Assembly: GCF_025502585.1 (NCBI RefSeq)
Contig: NZ_CP106679.1
Location: forward strand, 2,635,501-2,699,500
Origin: Reichenbachiella agarivorans
GTDB taxonomy: Bacteria > Bacteroidota > Bacteroidia > Cytophagales > Cyclobacteriaceae
Length of the DNA: 64,000 bases
Direction of reading: 5' to 3'
Shown here: piece after piece, positions 36,239 through 45,142 of the stretch
Numbering within the stretch: the stretch's first letter is position 1
How the letters are laid out: every line of letters begins with the position of its first letter
Program-made: the position numbers and the translations under genes
The notes under the pieces: generated by a model
Databases searched by the model: none
What the model was told of the DNA's origin: nothing
The model's input: the letters and a program-made list of their open reading frames with translations, nothing else

Positions 36239-37387
36239 ATGAGAACATATCTGATCCTGCTGAGCATAATTGTTTCTATGAATTCTTGCTCTACCCCAGA
36301 CAATCCTACTGAAACCAAAGAAGAACCAGAAGTAATAGAGCCAACAGACTCATTGTCGTCTCTCAAGCTGCCAGATGGTTTCAAGATCGAAATATATGCT
36401 GAAGGTGTCGAGAATGCTCGCTCCATGGCGATGAGTGACGAGGGAGTACTCTATGTGGGTACCAAAGATGCCGGTAACCTGTATGCACTAGTCGACACGG
36501 ATGGCGATTTCAAATCAGACAAGAAATATACGCTCGCCAAAGACCTAAACATGCCTAATGGTGTGGCGATCAAAGACGGAAATCTCTACGTGGCAGAAGT
36601 CAGTAAATTGACCAGATATGATGGCATAGATCAGAAACTCGAAAACTTAGGAGAAGGAACTGTGATCTATGAAAATTACCCTACCGAAAAACATCATGGT
36701 TGGAAGTATATTGCATTTGGGCCAGATGGCAAGTTGTATATCCCAGTTGGTGCACCTTGCAACATCTGCGAAAGCAAAGATGAAATCTATGCCAGCATCA
36801 CTCGTATCAACCCCGATGGCAGTGACAGAGAGATTTATGTCCACGGTGTTCGCAATTCAGTAGGTTTTACCTGGGACGAAGAGGGGACACTCTGGTTTAC
36901 AGACAATGGCAGAGACATGCTAGGCGATGATATGCCTCCTTGTGAGTTGAACAAGGCCACTGAGATGGGGCAGCATTTTGGTTATCCCTATTGTCATGGA
37001 GGAGATATTGCAGACCCCGAGTTTGGATCAAAATTCCCTTGTTCTGATTTTGTCGTGCCTGCCTACAAGTTGGGAGCACATGTGGCACCCTTGGGAGTGA
37101 AGTTTTATACGGGTACAATGTTTCCCGCGTCTTACTCAGGCTCTTTAATCATCGCCGAGCATGGGTCTTGGAACAGAACTAGGAAATCTGGCTACCGTCT
37201 GATGCAAGTCAAAGTAGAGAATGGTAAAGCTGTGTCCTACGATGTGTTTGTAGAGGGCTGGCTGGATCAGGAGGAACAAGAAGCTTGGGGGCGACCTGTG
37301 GATGTACTGATGCTCAAAGACGGCTCGCTCTTGGTGTCAGACGACAAAGCTGGGATGATATACCGAATCAGTTACAGTGCTGCATGA
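36239..37387 (+). CDS. PQQ-dependent sugar dehydrogenase-type (sorbosone dehydrogenase-like) lipoprotein
   Basis: A six-bladed beta-propeller of 382 residues in the soluble glucose/sorbosone dehydrogenase superfamily. The lipobox SMNSC gives envelope anchoring. Motifs VGTKDAGNLYAL, VHGVRNSVGFTWDE, WFTDNGRDMLGDD and IIAEHGSWNRTRKSGYRL carry the conserved His/Arg and Asp residues that contact PQQ and calcium in the family. It probably oxidises an aldose or similar periplasmic sugar. Its last codon overlaps the start of an esterase gene (ATGA). Cofactor use is inferred. Confidence 0.86.
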   Translation: MRTYLILLSIIVSMNSCSTPDNPTETKEEPEVIEPTDSLSSLKLPDGFKIEIYAEGVENARSMAMSDEGVLYVGTKDAGNLYALVDTDGDFKSDKKYTLAKDLNMPNGVAIKDGNLYVAEVSKLTRYDGIDQKLENLGEGTVIYENYPTEKHHGWKYIAFGPDGKLYIPVGAPCNICESKDEIYASITRINPDGSDREIYVHGVRNSVGFTWDEEGTLWFTDNGRDMLGDDMPPCELNKATEMGQHFGYPYCHGGDIADPEFGSKFPCSDFVVPAYKLGAHVAPLGVKFYTGTMFPASYSGSLIIAEHGSWNRTRKSGYRLMQVKVENGKAVSYDVFVEGWLDQEEQEAWGRPVDVLMLKDGSLLVSDDKAGMIYRISYSAA

Positions 37388-38037
37388 TCGAGAAGCATAG
37401 GGTCACGATCACCACACAAGCTACCTTTCATACGCTGAATCAACTGACGGATACAACACAGCGTATCTGGATTGTCTGTCATGGACATGGACAGTTGGCG
37501 GAGGATTTTGTCCTGCCATTTCAGTTTTTGGATTCCAAAACTAATTTTGTGATTGCCTTAGAAGGCTTGTCCAAGTTCTACCTGAGAGGAAATCAAAAAG
37601 TAGGAGCGAGTTGGATGACCAAGGAAAACCGTGATATGGAGATCAAGAATCAAACAGCGTATGCCCGTACTGTTCTTGAGACCTTATTGGGTGATCGTAG
37701 AATCGATCAATTTGAGATGGTGTTGTTGGGCTTTTCGCAGGGGGCATCAGCTATTTGGAGGTTGGCAGTGCACCTACAGATTCCCTTTAGTCATTTGATT
37801 CATTGGGCGGGTAGTTTTCCTCCTGAGTTGGATTACGATGATTTTGATTTCCTATCTAGGGATGCCAAAGTCCATGGTGTCCTAGGAGATCAAGACAATT
37901 ACTATGACGAGGAAGTATTCGGATTGGAAATAAACAAGATCGAAAAGGCCACAGGGATCAAACCTGTGTTGTTTTCTTATGCAGGAAAGCATACCGTGGA
38001 ACAAGAAGCCTTGGAATCCCTAGTCCTTACATTTTAA
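37384..38037 (+). CDS. Alpha/beta-hydrolase (carboxylesterase/phospholipase type)
   Basis: A 217-residue cytoplasmic hydrolase. I use the ATG that overlaps the dehydrogenase stop; a longer frame upstream lies inside that gene. The nucleophile elbow is GFSQG (in LLGFSQGASAIW), with Asp in VLGDQDNYYDEE and His in AGKHTVE completing the triad; WIVCHGHGQLAEDF holds the oxyanion loop. It resembles YpfH/YtpA-like serine esterases of COG0400. Co-translation with the sugar dehydrogenase suggests a shared pathway, not identified. Confidence 0.87.
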   Translation: MIEKHRVTITTQATFHTLNQLTDTTQRIWIVCHGHGQLAEDFVLPFQFLDSKTNFVIALEGLSKFYLRGNQKVGASWMTKENRDMEIKNQTAYARTVLETLLGDRRIDQFEMVLLGFSQGASAIWRLAVHLQIPFSHLIHWAGSFPPELDYDDFDFLSRDAKVHGVLGDQDNYYDEEVFGLEINKIEKATGIKPVLFSYAGKHTVEQEALESLVLTF

Positions 38038-38063
38038 TATGACCGCCTATCACAATATGATAT

Positions 38064-38079
38064 GCCTCCATCTGGAGGC
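38064..38079 (+). terminator. Short terminator-like hairpin after the esterase gene
   Basis: GCCTCC pairs with GGAGGC around ATCT (the flanking A and T could also pair), followed by TTTGTAATTT. It lies 27 bases after the stop. Confidence 0.45.
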
Positions 38080-38114
38080 TTTGTAATTTGCTATTGATTA
38101 AACAATTCAATAAG

Positions 38115-39956
38115 ATGAAGTATATAAAAGCACTGATCATTCTGTTGCTGCCTGTCATGGCTACAGCACAGGAAAGATGGCAACAAAGAGTAGAGTACAA
38201 AATGGAAATTGACATGAATGCTGAGGCCAATCAGTTCACAGGCGTTCAGAAGCTGAAATATTTCAACAACTCTCCAGATACGTTGAGCCGTGTTTACTTT
38301 CATCTGTATTACAATGCTTTCCAGCCTGGTAGCATGATGGACGTGCGTAGCAGGACTTTGCCTGATCCAGATCGACGCGTAGGAGATAGGATTTACAAAT
38401 TGAAGGATGATGAAATTGGTTACCAGAAGATTCAATCTCTGAAACAGGACGGTAAGAAATTGAGCTACACCATAGATGGTACCATCATGATTGTTGATCT
38501 CAAAAAGCCGATTTTACCGAACTCTACCACAGAGTTTGATATGAGTTTTGAGGCGCAAGTACCCCTTCAAGTCAGAAGAACCGGTAGAGACAACAGTGAG
38601 GGCATCCGTCTATCTATGGCGCAGTGGTATCCCAAAATGGCCGAGTATGACCGCAGTGGCTGGCATACACACCCTTATATAGCGAGAGAATTTTATGCTC
38701 CGTGGGGAGATTTTGATGTGAAGATCAGTATTGATAGTGCCTACACTGTCGCAGCAACAGGCTTGCTGCAAAATGCAGATCAAATTGGCAAAGGGTATTC
38801 TGATGCTAAATCCTCTGCCAAAAAACTGACTTATCATTTCAAAGCAGAGAATGTACATGATTTTGTATGGGCAGCGGATCAGGATTATGCTCACGACATA
38901 GTCAAGATGAGAGATGGTTTGGAGTTCCACTATTTCTATCAGAAGGATACTTTAGTAGAAACTTGGAAAGAGATGCAGACCTACATCCAAAAGGCACTTC
39001 CTTTCATTGAGAAGAATTTTGGAGCGTATGCCTATCCGACTTACTCAGTAATCCAAGGTGGTGATGGAGGCATGGAGTATCCCATGGCTACTTTGATTAC
39101 AGGACATAGAAAGTTGGGTAGTTTGGTAGGTGTGACGGTACATGAGATGATGCACAGTTGGTACCAGATGATGTTGGCTACCAATGAAAGCTATTATGCA
39201 TGGATGGATGAGGGATTCACGACTTATGCTTCCAACTTGACTGAAGATTATTTGTTTAATCCCCAGTATCCTGCGATGAATCCACATGCAGCTAATATGA
39301 AGGGGTATCAACGTTTGGTAGAGGCAGGCAAAGAAGAGCCTATGACTACCCATTCGGATTATTTTAGTACCAACTGGGCTTATGGTACAGCTGCTTATTC
39401 TAAAGGAGCAATTACCTTGAGACAATTGGAGTATATAGTAGGCGTGGACAACTTGAAAGCGGGCCTGTTGAGCTACTACAATCAATGGAGATTCAAGCAT
39501 CCCGACATGTTGGATTTTCAAAAGGTGATCGAAAGGCAAAGTGGAATTGAGTTAGATTGGTATTTTGATTTTTGGGTGAATACCACCAAAACGATCGATT
39601 ACGGTATCAGTCAAGTGTATGCTAAGGGTGCTAAGACTTTTGTGCAACTAGAGAGAGTAGGAGAGATGCCTATGCCAGTAGATGTCAGGGTTACAATGAA
39701 GGACGGAAAGGAGAAATGGTATCATATCTCATTGGGATTGATGAGAGGATCCAAGCCCATCGCGAAAGACGCCAAGCAATTGACCAATTGGCCTTGGGTG
39801 TATCCATACTATTCTTTCGAGCTGGATGTTCCATTGTCTGACATTGCAAGCATAGCCATTGACCCAGAAGAGTTTACTGCAGATATGGATCGTGAAAATA
39901 ATGTTTATCCAATGCAGTCATCAAGCTTAGAATTAAAAGGTGTAATTCAAGAATAA
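38115..39956 (+). CDS. M1-family metallopeptidase, secreted
   Basis: A 613-residue zinc aminopeptidase-type protein with a signal peptide ending at ATAQ. The start is ATG 38115; an earlier TTG would add nine residues. The zinc motif HEMMH is followed after 18 residues by Glu (WMDEG), an exact HExxH-x18-E, and GGMEYPM replaces the GAMEN exopeptidase motif. Residues about 20-200 are the N-terminal beta domain. It probably degrades peptides in the periplasm or outside the cell. It is transcribed alone, before the helicase gene. Confidence 0.92.
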   Translation: MKYIKALIILLLPVMATAQERWQQRVEYKMEIDMNAEANQFTGVQKLKYFNNSPDTLSRVYFHLYYNAFQPGSMMDVRSRTLPDPDRRVGDRIYKLKDDEIGYQKIQSLKQDGKKLSYTIDGTIMIVDLKKPILPNSTTEFDMSFEAQVPLQVRRTGRDNSEGIRLSMAQWYPKMAEYDRSGWHTHPYIAREFYAPWGDFDVKISIDSAYTVAATGLLQNADQIGKGYSDAKSSAKKLTYHFKAENVHDFVWAADQDYAHDIVKMRDGLEFHYFYQKDTLVETWKEMQTYIQKALPFIEKNFGAYAYPTYSVIQGGDGGMEYPMATLITGHRKLGSLVGVTVHEMMHSWYQMMLATNESYYAWMDEGFTTYASNLTEDYLFNPQYPAMNPHAANMKGYQRLVEAGKEEPMTTHSDYFSTNWAYGTAAYSKGAITLRQLEYIVGVDNLKAGLLSYYNQWRFKHPDMLDFQKVIERQSGIELDWYFDFWVNTTKTIDYGISQVYAKGAKTFVQLERVGEMPMPVDVRVTMKDGKEKWYHISLGLMRGSKPIAKDAKQLTNWPWVYPYYSFELDVPLSDIASIAIDPEEFTADMDRENNVYPMQSSSLELKGVIQE

Positions 39957-39993
39957 GCACTAGATTTGGGCTTTACCAAATCAGAGAAAAAAA

Positions 39994-41208
39994 TTGAAAT
40001 TTAAAGAAGTTGGCATCCATAGTCCCGTCCTTGAAGGGGTCGAGGCTATGGGTTTTGAGAACACTACGCCTATCCAAGCACAGGCCATCCCAGTTATATT
40101 AGAGAACAAAGACCTTATTGCCTGTGCCCAGACAGGTACAGGAAAGACCGCAGCGTTCCTCTTGCCGACTATTCAGCAAATCTATGACCAAGAAACACAT
40201 GGGTCCATAGATGCTTTGGTGATCGTGCCTACACGTGAGTTGGCGATACAGATCGATCAACAGATGCAAGGTTTAGGGTATTTTGTGAACATCAGTTCTT
40301 TGGCCATTTATGGTGGCGGGGATGGCGCATCATGGGATGTCCAAAAGAAAGCACTGGTCAATGGTGCCAACATGATCATTGCTACACCCGGTCGATTGAT
40401 CGCTCACATGAACCAAGGGTATGTGGATTTTTCTAAAGTCAAACATTTTATTCTGGACGAGGCAGATCGTATGCTTGACATGGGGTTTTATGATGATATC
40501 AAGAAAATCATGGAGCAGTTGCCTGCCAAACGTCAAAACCTCATGTTCTCCGCAACCATGGCGCCTAAGATGCGAAAGATGGCCAAGGAGGTACTCAATG
40601 AGAATGCAGTTGAGATCAACATAGCCATATCCAAACCTAGTGAAGCCATCGTCCAGGCAGCATTCATGGTGCATGATCACCAAAAGCTGGATTTGATCAA
40701 GCATTTGCTCAAAGCAAAAAAACTGGATAGTGTATTCGTCTTCCTATCCAAAAAAGCAGAAGTAGACAGGGCAGCTGCTGAGATCAAAAAATTGGGGATC
40801 AATGCAGAAGCAATTCACTCTGGACTAGAACAAACGAAAAGAGAAGAAGTACTCAGAGAGTTTGTCAACAAGAAGATTAATGTGCTGGTAGCTACAGACG
40901 TGATGAGCCGTGGGATTGATATCAAAGGCATTGATATGGTGGTGAACTACAATGTACCAGGAGATGCAGAGGATTATGTACACCGTATCGGTCGTACGGG
41001 TAGAGCAGAAGCCAAAGGAATAGCCTTTACCTTCGTCAATGAAGAAGATATGTTTAAGTTCAGCAAGATCGAGGAACTTATAGAAAAAGATATCCGAAAA
41101 GTGCCACTCCCAGCCTATATAGGAGAAGGTCCAGAATACAATCCAAAAGCCGCGTATAAGTCCAAAGGTGGAGGAGGAAACAAGCGCCGCTTCGCTAAGA
41201 AGAAGTGA
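39994..41208 (+). CDS. DEAD-box RNA helicase (RhlE-like)
   Basis: A 404-residue ATP-dependent RNA helicase. The conserved motifs are all present: Q motif GFENTTPIQAQAIP, AQTGTGKT, PTRELA, TPGR, DEAD, SAT, then the second RecA domain with ATDVMSRGIDI and HRIGRTGR. The tail is short and basic (KRRFAKKK), so it is a short RhlE type. The start codon appears to be TTG, since no ATG lies before the Q motif in frame. It follows the M1 peptidase gene by 37 bases. Confidence 0.94.
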   Translation: MKFKEVGIHSPVLEGVEAMGFENTTPIQAQAIPVILENKDLIACAQTGTGKTAAFLLPTIQQIYDQETHGSIDALVIVPTRELAIQIDQQMQGLGYFVNISSLAIYGGGDGASWDVQKKALVNGANMIIATPGRLIAHMNQGYVDFSKVKHFILDEADRMLDMGFYDDIKKIMEQLPAKRQNLMFSATMAPKMRKMAKEVLNENAVEINIAISKPSEAIVQAAFMVHDHQKLDLIKHLLKAKKLDSVFVFLSKKAEVDRAAAEIKKLGINAEAIHSGLEQTKREEVLREFVNKKINVLVATDVMSRGIDIKGIDMVVNYNVPGDAEDYVHRIGRTGRAEAKGIAFTFVNEEDMFKFSKIEELIEKDIRKVPLPAYIGEGPEYNPKAAYKSKGGGGNKRRFAKKK

Positions 41209-41322
41209 TTAGCTAAAAAAATTAGTATTATTATTGGATTGCTAAAATTTATAGCCTAGTTTTATTGTTATTATTAGCTGGTAGTACGATTTACGTATCA
41301 TTAATTGACAATATTATTAGTA

Positions 41323-41604
41323 ATGGAAGAATATCATATCGGAGGTGATTACAAGCTAAGGCTATCCTCAAAAAAGCTAAAGTCAGGCAAGTGCCAAGTC
41401 AAGTTTCATGCTTCTCTCGAAAAGAAAAAGAACATGTATGGATATGTGTTGGCAGATTCGGGGGAGACACTTAGAAATGTGGTGGAGAAAATCTACATTC
41501 GCCTAGACCAAATCAAGAACAAATCCAATGTGCATCATATCAACTTGTATTCGATAGGTAAAGCCTGTAATAATGACAATGGGATTGTTATGTTTGATGC
41601 CTAA
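41323..41604 (+). CDS. Small soluble protein next to an S24 regulator
   Basis: A 93-residue protein taken from ATG 41323. It has a beta-strand/helix pattern (GGDYKLRLSSKKLKSGKCQVKFHASLE, then a helix ETLRNVVEKIYIRLDQI). No domain is recognised. It ends eight bases before the LexA/CI-like regulator gene, so the two share a transcript. It may be a regulatory partner. Upstream sequence is very AT-rich with a possible operator around GTACGATTTACGTAT. Confidence 0.6.
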   Translation: MEEYHIGGDYKLRLSSKKLKSGKCQVKFHASLEKKKNMYGYVLADSGETLRNVVEKIYIRLDQIKNKSNVHHINLYSIGKACNNDNGIVMFDA

Positions 41605-41612
41605 ATTGAAAT

Positions 41613-42416
41613 ATGGATAACATGGAAGTAGCTAAGCTCAATGAGAACATCAAGTTTCTTAGAAAGAAGTTTGGATATACACAGGAGACCTTTGCCGAAG
41701 CGATTGGTATCAAACGATCCTTGGTAGGGGCCTACGAAGAGGGCAGGGCTGATCCTCGACTCAACAATCTGTTGCGCATGTCTGAATTATTCAATGTGAG
41801 CGTTCATACCTTGATTAGCAAGGATGTGAGTCAATTGACAGATGAAGATTTGCATATGAGTAGTGAGGATGGAGCGAGGATATTGTCCATCACAGTAGAT
41901 AGCCAGGATAGGGAGAATATAGAGTTGATTCCTCAAAAGGCATCTGCGGGTTATCTTAATGGCTATGCCGATCCTGATTACATAGAGAGCATGCCGCGTT
42001 TTCAACTGCCAATGCTGCCACAGAACGCCACCTATCGGGCATTTGAGATTTCTGGCGATTCTATGTTGCCGTTGCAATCTGGTACGATTATCATTGGCAA
42101 GTACATAGATAATGTCTCAGATATAAAAAATGGAAAGACTTATGTGCTCCTGAGTAAAGAAGAAGGAGTGGTCTACAAACGAGTCTTCAATTATGTGGGA
42201 GAAAATGGGATGTTGTTTCTCGTGTCGGATAACAAAGCATACTCTCCCTATCAAGTAGATGCCAAGCACATCATTGAAGTATGGGAATCTAAGGCTTATA
42301 TCAGTATCAATTTTCCAGACGCCACTGGCAATAGCTCAGATATGAATATCAGCGAGCTGACTGCCATAGTCGCCAATCTACAAAATGAGATTGTCAAATT
42401 GAAGGAGAGTAAATAG
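41613..42416 (+). CDS. XRE/S24 (LexA/CI-like) regulator
   Basis: A 267-residue protein with an N-terminal helix-turn-helix (GYTQETFAEAIGIKRSLVGAYEEG) and a C-terminal S24 peptidase domain. The catalytic Ser sits in ISGDSMLPLQSG, the Lys is probably in EGVVYKRVFN, and an Ala-Gly pair in KASAGYLNGYAD fits a self-cleavage site between the domains. The C-terminal 25 residues look like a coiled coil (ELTAIVANLQNEIVKLK). It may respond to DNA damage or another stress in the CI/LexA way. It is coupled to a small protein gene upstream. Phage origin is possible, but no phage genes adjoin. Confidence 0.9.
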   Translation: MDNMEVAKLNENIKFLRKKFGYTQETFAEAIGIKRSLVGAYEEGRADPRLNNLLRMSELFNVSVHTLISKDVSQLTDEDLHMSSEDGARILSITVDSQDRENIELIPQKASAGYLNGYADPDYIESMPRFQLPMLPQNATYRAFEISGDSMLPLQSGTIIIGKYIDNVSDIKNGKTYVLLSKEEGVVYKRVFNYVGENGMLFLVSDNKAYSPYQVDAKHIIEVWESKAYISINFPDATGNSSDMNISELTAIVANLQNEIVKLKESK

Positions 42417-42510
42417 CTGGTTTTCTGGTTTGGCTGGTTAACTGGTTTGGTTGGAATGTGATTTGGGTCGTGATTCTTATGATCTTCTTTCTCAAAATCT
42501 TGAATCTTTC

Positions 42511-43692
42511 TCAAAACCCTAACTCCAGTTGTGCAAAATAGAGCATTTGATCATGGCTGGTGAGACGGTCTCTATACACGACGTTGGCTTGTAGCTTGAC
42601 AGTGTGACCTGCTATGTATTTTGAGAAGCCAATTTCGTAACGGTTTTCGGCTTCATCTACATATTTGTCTGGCTTGTTGACTGTATATCGAGCATCTATG
42701 CTCCAGTTGTTCTTAAACAGGTATCCGCCTTGTACATTGTGCGCGTGACCAGTGTAGAAGTAGATGGTGCTACCATCTGTGCCTATTCCAGACAATTCTC
42801 CATTAGCGACACGTTTGTTGGCATACTCATAGGCGAGACTGATGCCATTGTATTTAAAGAATGCATCAGCAAATAGGGTCGCCAAGGTGCTGTGCTGAGG
42901 ATCTCCATTGTTGTCAAATATGAAGTAACCTAGCTGGCCTCTTTCTCTATTGGTACCTACGTTGTAATCATAGCTAGCAGCCAAGGATAATTTTGGGGTC
43001 TTTTCTCTCATCAAATCCTCTCCAAAGTAATCTCCATTGGCAGTGAATTTGCCAAATGGAAGGAATTCAAATCTGGTTGTGTAATCATAGCCTGATTTAT
43101 TAGAGATGGTTACGTTTCTACCTTCTCCTGATGAGATAGAGCCGATTTCTCTGAGGACGACTTGTCCTATTTTGTGCTCGTGACGCAATTGAAGCCCTTG
43201 ATCTCTGTCTATGTTGTATCTGCTATTGAGTCTGCTACGGTCTACCATCTGTAGGGTACCAGACGAAATGACCCTTTCTCTATTGCCAGGGAGTTTGGTT
43301 TGGCCTATCCATAGTTGCCAGTTGGGGAGAAATCTCCATTTGATGACAGCATCGAGTACGATATTGGCTGCACCATTGTTTTCTGCGAAAAAATCACCTT
43401 GATCTCGGTTGGCAAGTGCCAACTCTATTTTGTAACCAAATCTTGGATCAACCAAAAAACCCTTGAATTTGATTCGAAACCTCCTAATCGTAAAGGCATC
43501 ACTGTAATCATTGCTTTCTAAATCCTGAACACCCACATATTCTGTCTGAAACCTTGTATTCCATTGGATGCTAAAGGAGGAGTCCTTAGGTACGAAGCGA
43601 ATCCCATTGCCAATTTTGCTACCTTCAAAAGATTGGGCATAGGGGATGTAGCTCATACATAGCAGAGCTACGAGCAATATGTAATAACGCAT
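42511..43692 (-). CDS. OprO/P-like porin, phosphate-selective porin family
   Basis: A 393-residue outer-membrane barrel with a signal peptide ending near YAQS. Segments WNTRFQTEYVGVQDLES, FTIRRFRIKFKGFLVDPRFGYKIEL and the terminal aromatic strand ending LELGF are typical of the Porin_O_P family. The neighbours are two Na/Pi cotransporter genes, and PHO-box-like repeats lie upstream. This supports phosphate or polyphosphate uptake across the outer membrane. Selectivity cannot be read from sequence alone. Confidence 0.86.
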   Translation of the reverse strand: MRYYILLVALLCMSYIPYAQSFEGSKIGNGIRFVPKDSSFSIQWNTRFQTEYVGVQDLESNDYSDAFTIRRFRIKFKGFLVDPRFGYKIELALANRDQGDFFAENNGAANIVLDAVIKWRFLPNWQLWIGQTKLPGNRERVISSGTLQMVDRSRLNSRYNIDRDQGLQLRHEHKIGQVVLREIGSISSGEGRNVTISNKSGYDYTTRFEFLPFGKFTANGDYFGEDLMREKTPKLSLAASYDYNVGTNRERGQLGYFIFDNNGDPQHSTLATLFADAFFKYNGISLAYEYANKRVANGELSGIGTDGSTIYFYTGHAHNVQGGYLFKNNWSIDARYTVNKPDKYVDEAENRYEIGFSKYIAGHTVKLQANVVYRDRLTSHDQMLYFAQLELGF

Positions 43693-43731
43693 TTTCTGAA
43701 TTTGTTAAAGGCGCAAGGTTAGCCAATGTTG

Positions 43732-43748
43732 TTAACATTAACTTAATC
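43732..43748 (-). promoter_or_regulatory. PHO-box-like tandem repeat upstream of the porin gene
   Basis: The minus strand reads GATTAA-N5-TGTTAA, an 11-base period. A second unit, TGTTAC-N5-TGTTAA, lies upstream at 43771-43787. Ten bases downstream is TAACCTTG (43714-43721), one mismatch from TAnnTTTG, a spacing as in PhoB-activated promoters. The TTAACA-type unit resembles the PhoP box of Gram-positive bacteria. Confidence 0.4.
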
Positions 43749-43770
43749 TTGAAAGCTTGGTAATACCAAC

Positions 43771-43787
43771 TTAACAATTTGGTAACA
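43771..43787 (-). promoter_or_regulatory. Second PHO-box-like repeat upstream of the porin gene
   Basis: TGTTAC-N5-TGTTAA on the minus strand, in the same orientation and 11-base period as the copy nearer the gene. Confidence 0.38.
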
Positions 43788-43848
43788 TTAAGAAAATGTA
43801 AATTATTGTTCTAGGAGCATGAATATGCTAATTGTTAAAAAAGCTCAA

Positions 43849-44961
43849 CTATAAAAGCCTATCAAGAAAGATCAATGAAAGAGGGAGAACGAAGAAAATA
43901 AACAATACATAAAAAAAGCCTATGATCTTGTACTGCATAGTCATGTTTCCAAATTTTTTGGCGTAGATAATAGGCAGTCTATTCACGCCAGGGATCAATA
44001 AAAATACAAATGCACCAATTAGATTGAATAGAAAATGAACCAAGGCAATGTTCATGGCAGCTTCGGATTTGTTGAGTGCTGCGATGAGTGCGGTGATGGT
44101 AGTGCCTACATTGGCACCTATGATGTATGGATAGAGTTTGGGTAGTTTTATTTTGCCTGTTGCGCCAAGAGGAACGATGATCGTCGTGGAGATGGAGCTA
44201 GACTGTATTGCTCCTGTCAAGATTGCACCTAGGCTGAAGGCACTGAATTTATTCTTGAAAAATACCAGCTCAAATTTCTCCTGTGTGGTACCTATCAGTC
44301 GGTTGGAAATGGTTTTAGAAATGATTTTGATAGACCCCAATAGACAAGCTGTAGAGAGCAAGATAAGTATCGGTTTGAAGGCTGTGATACTCAGGATGTA
44401 GTTGTTTAACCTTCTAAAATAGCCTGTATTGACTGTATTTGTCAATGTTGACTTGGGTGATTCAAATCCGAAAAAGTTGGTTATGTCTATGGATAGATTG
44501 GATAATATTTGGTACTTCCACTCTAGAGGAAAAAGTATCAAGACGGTCATGATGTTAAAAAAATCGTGCATGACCCCCGTAGCGATTGCATTTTTGAATT
44601 CCTTGTTGTTGGTGATGTAGCTGAGTGATACGATGGTACTGGTCAAGGTAGTACCAATATTTGCGCCCATGATCATCGGGACGGCATTTTGTAAGGACAG
44701 GCTGCCTGATGCTACAATCGCTACGATCAGGGAAGTACTTGTCGAGCTGCTCTGTATGACTGCAGTGATAAACAATCCAATAAACAGACTGACAAAAGGA
44801 TTGGCAATAATATCTAACAAACTGGTGACAGTTTGATTTCCGATGAATTGAAATGTAGTGGTCATTAGATCCAATGACCATAAAAAAATCAAGAGCGAAA
44901 ATCCAAGACTTAAGACGAACTTGATAATACCGATTGATTTTTTTTCCTTTTGATCTCCCAT
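43849..44961 (-). CDS. Na/Pi cotransporter family protein, short form
   Basis: A 370-residue inner-membrane protein with two Na_Pi_cotrans repeats. Each half has the QSSS motif: AVIQSSSTSTSLIVAIV (first) and AIQSSSISTTIIVPLG (second), with GANIGTT/GANVGTT following. There is no PhoU domain. It should import phosphate with sodium. It lies between the porin gene and the PhoU-containing homologue on the other strand. The copies are diverged paralogues. Confidence 0.92.
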   Translation of the reverse strand: MGDQKEKKSIGIIKFVLSLGFSLLIFLWSLDLMTTTFQFIGNQTVTSLLDIIANPFVSLFIGLFITAVIQSSSTSTSLIVAIVASGSLSLQNAVPMIMGANIGTTLTSTIVSLSYITNNKEFKNAIATGVMHDFFNIMTVLILFPLEWKYQILSNLSIDITNFFGFESPKSTLTNTVNTGYFRRLNNYILSITAFKPILILLSTACLLGSIKIISKTISNRLIGTTQEKFELVFFKNKFSAFSLGAILTGAIQSSSISTTIIVPLGATGKIKLPKLYPYIIGANVGTTITALIAALNKSEAAMNIALVHFLFNLIGAFVFLLIPGVNRLPIIYAKKFGNMTMQYKIIGFFYVLFIFFVLPLSLIFLDRLL

Positions 44962-45051
44962 AGTGGAAGCGCAAAATTAAAGGATATATACTTCTTTCGT
45001 GTTATGCAATTATTAAGAAAATAAATGTATTGATGTGTTTTTAAGGGTATA

Positions 45052-45068
45052 TGTTAATGTTTAATTAA
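45052..45068 (+). promoter_or_regulatory. PHO-box-like repeat upstream of the PhoU-type cotransporter
   Basis: TGTTAA-N5-AATTAA on the plus strand, same half-site and 11-base period as the two copies before the porin gene, and in the same orientation relative to transcription. It lies 22 bases before the -7 box at 45091. Confidence 0.4.
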
Positions 45069-45090
45069 AATTGAGCACGTGAATAATTCT

Positions 45091-45098
45091 TACATTTG
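45091..45098 (+). promoter_or_regulatory. Promoter -7 box of the Na/Pi cotransporter gene
   Basis: TACATTTG is an exact TAnnTTTG match. An ATTG at 45070-45073 could be the -33 element, 17 bases upstream. The gene starts at 45143. Confidence 0.6.
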
Positions 45099-45142
45099 CA
45101 GGCATTTGAAATCAGATACAGTTTTTATTTAAAAGAGAAGAG

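Noticed and set aside
37285-37383. Longer N-terminus for the esterase beginning inside the sugar dehydrogenase gene
   Set aside because: The ATGA overlap start at 37384 gives the conserved family N-terminus; the extra residues are out of frame with the dehydrogenase.
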